Shown here piece after piece: positions 15,620 to 19,069 of a stretch of DNA of 19,069 nucleotides. Location of the stretch: positions 1 to 19,069 of the forward strand of contig DASZPV010000072.1 of the NCBI GenBank assembly GCA_035549875.1. Direction: 5' to 3'. Within the stretch, counting starts at the first letter, position 1. Each line of letters opens with the position of its first letter. The position numbers were made by a program, and so were the translations under genes. The notes beneath the pieces were generated by a model that worked only from the letters and a program-made list of their open reading frames with translations, had not been told where the DNA came from and did not search any database. The stretch is from JAKFWI01 sp035549875 (lineage in GTDB: Bacteria; Pseudomonadota; Alphaproteobacteria; Caulobacterales; Aquidulcibacteraceae).

Positions 15620-17229
15620 GCTTGGGAACAGCGGACAAAATTCGGTTCGTTGATCGGGTCGCCGGGATCGAACGGCTGGCGCCGTGGACCCGTCGGGCGG
15701 CCATTGCCGGCGTTGGCCTGGCCAGCAATTTGGCGCATGCGCCGTTCTACCTGTTTCCCGCCTTGGCATGCGGCCTGGTGTTGTGTGTCTGGCTGATCGA
15801 CGGCGCGGCGAAAGCCGAGCGGCCGATGCGCGCAGCGTTCGGGCGGATCTGGCTGTTCGCCTTCTTCTACTTCCTTGGCGGCCTTTACTGGGTCGGCTCC
15901 TCGTTTCTGCAGGTGGACGGCGCCGAAGCGCTCATGATTCCGGCTGTGCTGGCGCTGCCTGCGGGGTTGGCGCTGTTCTGGGGGGCCGCCGCTGCGCTGG
16001 CGGTAACGTTCTGGTCTTCGGGGCCGCGCCGCATCGTTCTGTTCGCGCTGGCGATCATGGCGGCGGAATGGGCGCGCGGCCACGCGTTCGGCGGTTTTCC
16101 GTGGGATCTGCCAGGCTATGTCTGGAGAGCGGGCGAGCCGGTTTCGCAATTTGCGTCAGTCGTCGGGATTTACGGCCTGTCGCTGCTTACGGTCCTGATG
16201 CTGGCCGCGCCGGCGGCGCTTGCCGATCAGGGTCCGTTTCCACACCGCGCCGCCCCCGCGCTTGCCGCGGCGCTTGGGCTTGGTCTGTTGTGGGGCGCCG
16301 GCGCGCACAGGTTGGGGTCAAATCCGCCGGGGGTCGCGGGCGAAGTGATTGTGCGGGTCGCCGATTCCGGACTCGGCCAGGAAGAGAAATGGCGCGCGGG
16401 CAACGAATACAATGTGTTCTCGCGCTATCTCGATCTGCTCGATACGCCCGGTCCGTCACACGCCGAAATCGTCATATGGCCGGAATCGGCCGTGCCTGTA
16501 CTACTACTGGAGCAGCCCGATCTGCTGGAAGAAATCGGCGCGAGGCTCGGCGCGCGTACGCTGATCACCGGCGTCGTTCGCAGCGAGCCGCGCCAAGGCC
16601 AGGCGCACGGTCAGCCGCCGCTCTACTTTAATTCCGCCATCGTGCTCACCGGCGGCGATAGCGCCCAACTCGGGCAGATATACAACAAGAGCCGCCTCGT
16701 GCCCTTCGGCGAATTCATTCCGCTCTGGCGCGAACTCGCTCCGTTCCTGAAGATGAAGGCGTTGCAGCAGATCGGATCAGGCTTCGAGCCGGGCGGGCCG
16801 CCTGCGCGCATGATCGTACCGGGCGGCCCGCCCGCGGTCTTTCTGATCTGCTATGAATCGATCTTTCCGGGCCTCATTCCCCGCGGCGAAGGCCGGCCGG
16901 ACTGGATCGTCAATGTCACCAATGACGCCTGGTTTGGCGGCCAGACCGGGCCCTACCAACATTATAACGAGGCCCGATACCGCGCGATCGAGGAGGGCTT
17001 GCCGCTAGCGCGCGCAGCCTCTGGCGGCGTTTCGGCGATCATCGATCCTTATGGGCGTAAGGTTGTGGAGACCGGGCTGAAGGGCGGGGCCGTCGAAGCG
17101 CCGCTGCCGCCGCCTTTGCCGCCGACCCCTTGCGCGCGCGCCGGCTGGCTCGCCCCGGCTAGTGTATTTTTCGTTGTAACGCTATTAGGGATCGCGCTGC
17201 CGGGGGGGCGACGCAGGGCGGGGCAATGA
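15616..17229 (+). CDS. lnt: Apolipoprotein N-acyltransferase Lnt
   Basis: Lnt adds the third acyl chain to the N-terminal cysteine of lipoproteins at the periplasmic face of the inner membrane. The 537-residue product has about six membrane segments in its first 230 residues, a periplasmic nitrilase-type domain and a final membrane helix (about 515–530). The nitrilase catalytic triad is present: Glu290 (IWPESAVP), Lys358 (YNKSRLVPFGEF) and Cys412 (LICYESIFP). The NVTNDAWFG loop follows. The GTG at 15616 forms a GTGA overlap with corC. Just before the last helix there is a Pro-rich stretch (EAPLPPPLPPTP). Its stop shares ATGA with the regulator downstream. The lipobox-bearing copper chaperone at 8261 is a possible substrate. 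Confidence 0.97.
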   Translation: MSLGTADKIRFVDRVAGIERLAPWTRRAAIAGVGLASNLAHAPFYLFPALACGLVLCVWLIDGAAKAERPMRAAFGRIWLFAFFYFLGGLYWVGSSFLQVDGAEALMIPAVLALPAGLALFWGAAAALAVTFWSSGPRRIVLFALAIMAAEWARGHAFGGFPWDLPGYVWRAGEPVSQFASVVGIYGLSLLTVLMLAAPAALADQGPFPHRAAPALAAALGLGLLWGAGAHRLGSNPPGVAGEVIVRVADSGLGQEEKWRAGNEYNVFSRYLDLLDTPGPSHAEIVIWPESAVPVLLLEQPDLLEEIGARLGARTLITGVVRSEPRQGQAHGQPPLYFNSAIVLTGGDSAQLGQIYNKSRLVPFGEFIPLWRELAPFLKMKALQQIGSGFEPGGPPARMIVPGGPPAVFLICYESIFPGLIPRGEGRPDWIVNVTNDAWFGGQTGPYQHYNEARYRAIEEGLPLARAASGGVSAIIDPYGRKVVETGLKGGAVEAPLPPPLPPTPCARAGWLAPASVFFVVTLLGIALPGGRRRAGQ

Positions 17230-17645
17230 GCGACGAGCGCAGCGCCAATATGGTGGATCAGCGGCTGGGACAGCGCTTGCGCGCCCGCCGTCTGGAGATC
17301 GGCCTGTCGCAGGAAAAACTCGCCGATCTGCTGGGCCTGACCTTCCAGCAGGTCCAGAAGTACGAAAAGGGCGTCAATCGCATTGCCGCCAGCCGGATGC
17401 TCGATATCGCCCACGCGCTGGATGTGCCGGTGGCGTTTTTCTTCGACGGGCTCGGCCCGACCTTCAACGGCAAGGTCGCCGAGGACCCCGCAGGCGGTCT
17501 GGTGTTCGACACCCTGGCGACCCCCGAAGGGCTGCAGTTGATGACTCTGTTCGGCGCGATCAAAAGCCCGCGCGTGCGCCGCCGCGTGGTCGAACTGGTC
17601 CGGGCATTGGCCGAGGAGGACGCTGCGGTGAGCGGTGAAGATTAG
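17226..17645 (+). CDS. XRE/Cro-CI family transcriptional regulator
   Basis: This is a small DNA-binding regulator. The 139-residue product has one helix-turn-helix domain (about residues 13–72): RLGQRLRARRLEIGLSQEKLADLLGLTFQQVQKYEKGVNRI, read in parts, with recognition helix near residues 39–48. The C-terminal part (about 90–139) has no recognisable sensor domain and ends in a charged helix (RRRVVELVRALAEED). Regulators of this shape sit between lnt and metK in many alphaproteobacteria and include the rhizobial PraR/PhrR-like repressors; I recall that link but cannot test it here. The ATG overlaps lnt by four bases, so it is co-translated with membrane enzymes, and it ends 79 bases before metK. 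Its targets are not evident; the palindrome or the direct repeat in the gap ahead of metK are possible sites. Confidence 0.92.
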   Translation: MSDERSANMVDQRLGQRLRARRLEIGLSQEKLADLLGLTFQQVQKYEKGVNRIAASRMLDIAHALDVPVAFFFDGLGPTFNGKVAEDPAGGLVFDTLATPEGLQLMTLFGAIKSPRVRRRVVELVRALAEEDAAVSGED

Positions 17646-17664
17646 CCCCGACAGGCGAAGTCAC

Positions 17665-17693
17665 TTGCACATATAAAGAAGTCTTTATATCAC
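17665..17693 (+). promoter_or_regulatory. Candidate sigma-70-type promoter for metK
   Basis: TTGCAC (17665–17670) resembles a −35 element and TATCAC (17688–17693) a −10 element at a 17-base spacing; TATATC at 17686 is an alternative −10 at 15 bases. Both hexamers are imperfect. The spacer is filled by the palindrome. The region is the only clearly AT-rich island in the right-hand part of the window, which supports a promoter here. Confidence 0.5.
17671..17690 (+). promoter_or_regulatory. Perfect 9-2-9 palindrome, likely repressor operator of metK
   Basis: ATATAAAGA (17671–17679) and TCTTTATAT (17682–17690) are perfect inverted arms around AG. Such AT-rich dyads are typical of operators for winged-helix dimers of the ArsR type. 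From memory, methionine-cycle genes in Proteobacteria including alphaproteobacteria are controlled by an ArsR-family S-adenosylhomocysteine sensor (SahR) that binds this kind of dyad; I have not been able to check the exact consensus. Position between −35 and −10 would give repression by blocking polymerase. The XRE protein encoded just upstream is the alternative binder. Confidence 0.7.
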
Positions 17694-17713
17694 GGCGCTA
17701 GATTAGCCCCTAA

Positions 17714-17718
17714 AAGGA
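17714..17718 (+). promoter_or_regulatory. Ribosome binding site of metK supporting a GTG start
   Basis: AAGGA lies 6 bases before GTG at 17725. There is no in-frame ATG nearby that keeps the conserved SYVFTSESVSEGHPDK start of MetK, so the GTG is the start. Confidence 0.75.
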
Positions 17719-17724
17719 TCGTCC

Positions 17725-18891
17725 GTGGCCAGAAGTTCCTACGTCTTCACCAGCGAAAGCGTCTCCGAAGGCCACCCCGACAAGGTCGCCGACCGGATTT
17801 CCGACGTTGTCGTCGATGCCTTCCTCGCGGCCGATCCGTATGCGCGCGTGGCCTGCGAAACCATGGTCACCACCAACCGCATTATCCTGGCCGGCGAAGT
17901 GCGCGGGCCAGGCGAAGTGATCCGCGGGCTGGAGGACAAGGTCCGCGCCGCGGTGAAGGATATCGGCTACGAACAGCACGGCTTCCATTGGGCCAATGCC
18001 GAATACGCCTGCTACCTGCACGCCCAGTCCGCCGATATCGCGATGGGCGTCGATGCGGGCAAGGACAAGGACGAAGGCGCCGGCGACCAGGGCATCATGT
18101 TCGGCTACGCCACGAACGAAACGCCCGAGCTGATGCCGGCGACTTTACAATATTCGCACAACATCCTGAAGGTGCTGGCCGACGCCCGCCATTCCGGTGA
18201 ACGCCCCGAACTGGAGCCCGACGCCAAGAGCCAGGTTACGCTGCACTACGAAAACGGCAGACCCGTCAGCGCCACGTCCATCGTCCTGTCCACGCAGCAC
18301 AAGGAAGGCCTGACGCCGAAGCAGATCGATGCGATCGTCCGCCCCTACATCACCAAAGTGCTGCCGCCCGGCTTCATCACAAATTCCACCGAATGGCACA
18401 TCAACCCGACGGGCAATTTCGTCATCGGCGGCCCCGATGGCGATTCCGGTTTGACGGGGCGCAAAATCATTGTCGACACATACGGCGGCGCAGCCCCGCA
18501 TGGCGGCGGCGCTTTCTCCGGCAAGGACCCGACCAAGGTTGACCGTTCAGCCGCTTACGCCTGCCGCTATCTGGCGAAGAATGTCGTCGCCGCGGGCCTC
18601 GCGGATAAATGCACGATCCAGATTGGCTACGCGATCGGCGTGTCCAAGCCGCTCAGCTTCTACGTCGACCTGCACGAGACCGGCAAAATCGATCCCGCCA
18701 AGCTCGAAGCCGTGCTGCCGCAACTCATAGGCGGGTGCAGCCCGCGCGCGATCCGCGAGCACCTGAAACTCAACCGCCCGATCTACGCCCGCACCGCCGC
18801 CTACGGCCATTTCGGCCGCACGCCGGACGCCGACGGCGGCTTTTCCTGGGAAAAGACCAATCTGGTGCAGGAACTCCGCGGCATCGCGTAG
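17725..18891 (+). CDS. metK: S-adenosylmethionine synthetase MetK
   Basis: MetK makes S-adenosylmethionine from methionine and ATP, supplying the methyl donor for enzymes including the neighbours MiaB (radical SAM) and TrmB. The 388-residue product matches the usual bacterial length (384 in E. coli). Visible landmarks are the N-terminal ESVSEGHPDKVADRISD with His17 and Asp19, the first signature GAGDQG at residues 118–123, and the glycine-rich loop GGGAFSGKDPTKVDRS from residue 260. The closing stretch YGHFGR is also present. All three repeats of the fold appear intact. It starts with GTG. The gene is separated from the long upstream unit by a 79-base gap with its own candidate promoter and operator, so it is probably regulated on its own, perhaps together with trmB 38 bases downstream. 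Confidence 0.98.
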   Translation: MARSSYVFTSESVSEGHPDKVADRISDVVVDAFLAADPYARVACETMVTTNRIILAGEVRGPGEVIRGLEDKVRAAVKDIGYEQHGFHWANAEYACYLHAQSADIAMGVDAGKDKDEGAGDQGIMFGYATNETPELMPATLQYSHNILKVLADARHSGERPELEPDAKSQVTLHYENGRPVSATSIVLSTQHKEGLTPKQIDAIVRPYITKVLPPGFITNSTEWHINPTGNFVIGGPDGDSGLTGRKIIVDTYGGAAPHGGGAFSGKDPTKVDRSAAYACRYLAKNVVAAGLADKCTIQIGYAIGVSKPLSFYVDLHETGKIDPAKLEAVLPQLIGGCSPRAIREHLKLNRPIYARTAAYGHFGRTPDADGGFSWEKTNLVQELRGIA

Positions 18892-18905
18892 TCCATTCCC
18901 ACGCG

Positions 18906-18927
18906 CCCGCCCGCGCGCTAGGGCGGG
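18906..18927 (+). promoter_or_regulatory. GC hairpin in the metK–trmB gap
   Basis: CCCGCCC (18906–18912) and GGGCGGG (18921–18927) form a perfect 7-bp stem with an 8-base loop, GCGCGCTA. No T-run follows, so it is not a standard intrinsic terminator. The right arm is the G-rich stretch just before the trmB GTG and would hide its ribosome-binding region. Confidence 0.35.
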
Positions 18928-18929
18928 GC

Positions 18930-19069
18930 GTGGACTTCACCGACAAACCGCTGCGCAGCTTCGGCCGCGTCAAAGGCCGCGCGCTGAAGCCGCGCCAAGC
19001 CGGGCTGGTCGATGAATTGCTGCCGCATCTGGCGATCGATCTCGAGGCGCTAAATCCTCCCCCGTTTAC
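18930..19069 (+). CDS. trmB: tRNA (guanine-N7)-methyltransferase TrmB (3' end outside window)
   Basis: TrmB methylates G46 in the variable loop of tRNAs using SAM. Only the first 46 codons are visible. The start VDFTDKPLRSFGRVKGRALK and the following PRQAGLVDELLPHLAID match the alphaproteobacterial TrmB N-terminus, where RSFGR-x-KGR and PRQ are conserved; the SAM-binding core lies beyond the window. GTG at 18930 is the likely start, since no ATG precedes it in this frame and a G-rich tract lies just upstream. The metK–trmB order is common in alphaproteobacteria and links SAM production with a SAM consumer. Confidence 0.85.
   Translation, partial: MDFTDKPLRSFGRVKGRALKPRQAGLVDELLPHLAIDLEALNPPPF

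Larger units (their letters stand above)
17639..17710 (+). repeat. Exact 11-base direct repeat bracketing the metK promoter region
   Basis: AGATTAGCCCC occurs at 17639–17649 and again at 17700–17710, 61 bases start to start. The first copy includes the stop codon of the XRE gene; the second lies just before the metK ribosome binding site. Between them are the candidate promoter and the palindrome. It may mark a past duplication or insertion, be a pair of protein-binding sites about six helical turns apart, or be chance. Confidence 0.6.

Noticed and set aside
17646..17724. SAM-II or SAM/SAH riboswitch ahead of metK
   Set aside because: The 79-base leader shows no conserved SAM-II pseudoknot core and no SAM/SAH-type hairpin joined to the Shine–Dalgarno. 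The only strong structure is the AT-rich palindrome, which lies inside the putative promoter and so would not be fully transcribed.
1..19069. Mobile elements, CRISPR arrays, tRNA or rRNA genes, defence or toxin–antitoxin systems
   Set aside because: I found no transposase, integrase, array-like repeats, tRNA cloverleaf or paired small genes. All frames with support are conserved housekeeping or single accessory genes.

Overview
This window is a GC-rich chromosomal segment whose gene content and order fit an alphaproteobacterium. The blocks mutS–glnD–murJ–trpS and nfu–tsaB–rimI–fur–miaB–phoH–ybeY–corC–lnt–XRE–metK–trmB are typical of that class. The Fur-family protein lacks the structural-zinc cysteines, as many alphaproteobacterial Fur/Mur proteins do. 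I cannot place it below class. All genes are on the + strand, coding density is very high, and no gap without a gene exceeds about 110 bases. I see no mobile element, phage gene, CRISPR array, rRNA or tRNA.

Left part (1–8249): the 3' bulk of mutS (mismatch repair), then glnD (PII uridylyltransferase), murJ (lipid II flippase) and, after a 111-base gap, trpS. Middle (8261–9681): two accessory genes, a lipoprotein form of the PCu(A)C periplasmic copper chaperone and a membrane-anchored DUF2333 protein whose start codon directly abuts a perfect 9-bp hairpin.

Right part (9754–17645): ten genes separated by at most 19 bases, six of the junctions being overlaps of 4–8 bases, so probably one long transcription unit. 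It combines iron–sulfur delivery (Nfu), tRNA modification (TsaB for t6A, MiaB for ms2i6A), GNAT acetylation (RimI), metal-responsive regulation (Fur/Mur family), RNA metabolism (PhoH, YbeY), a CBS-domain protein (CorC type), lipoprotein acylation (Lnt) and an XRE-type regulator. Nfu and MiaB make a plausible pair because MiaB is a two-cluster Fe–S enzyme. Lnt would finish acylation of lipoproteins such as the PCu(A)C protein.

End (17646–19069): a 79-base regulatory gap, then metK (SAM synthetase) and the start of trmB (SAM-dependent tRNA m7G46 methyltransferase). The gap holds a perfect 9-2-9 palindrome filling the spacer of a candidate metK promoter, all bracketed by an exact 11-base direct repeat. 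This is the most interesting non-coding structure in the window. I found no clearly novel multi-gene system; most of the window is conserved housekeeping DNA with a few local oddities.
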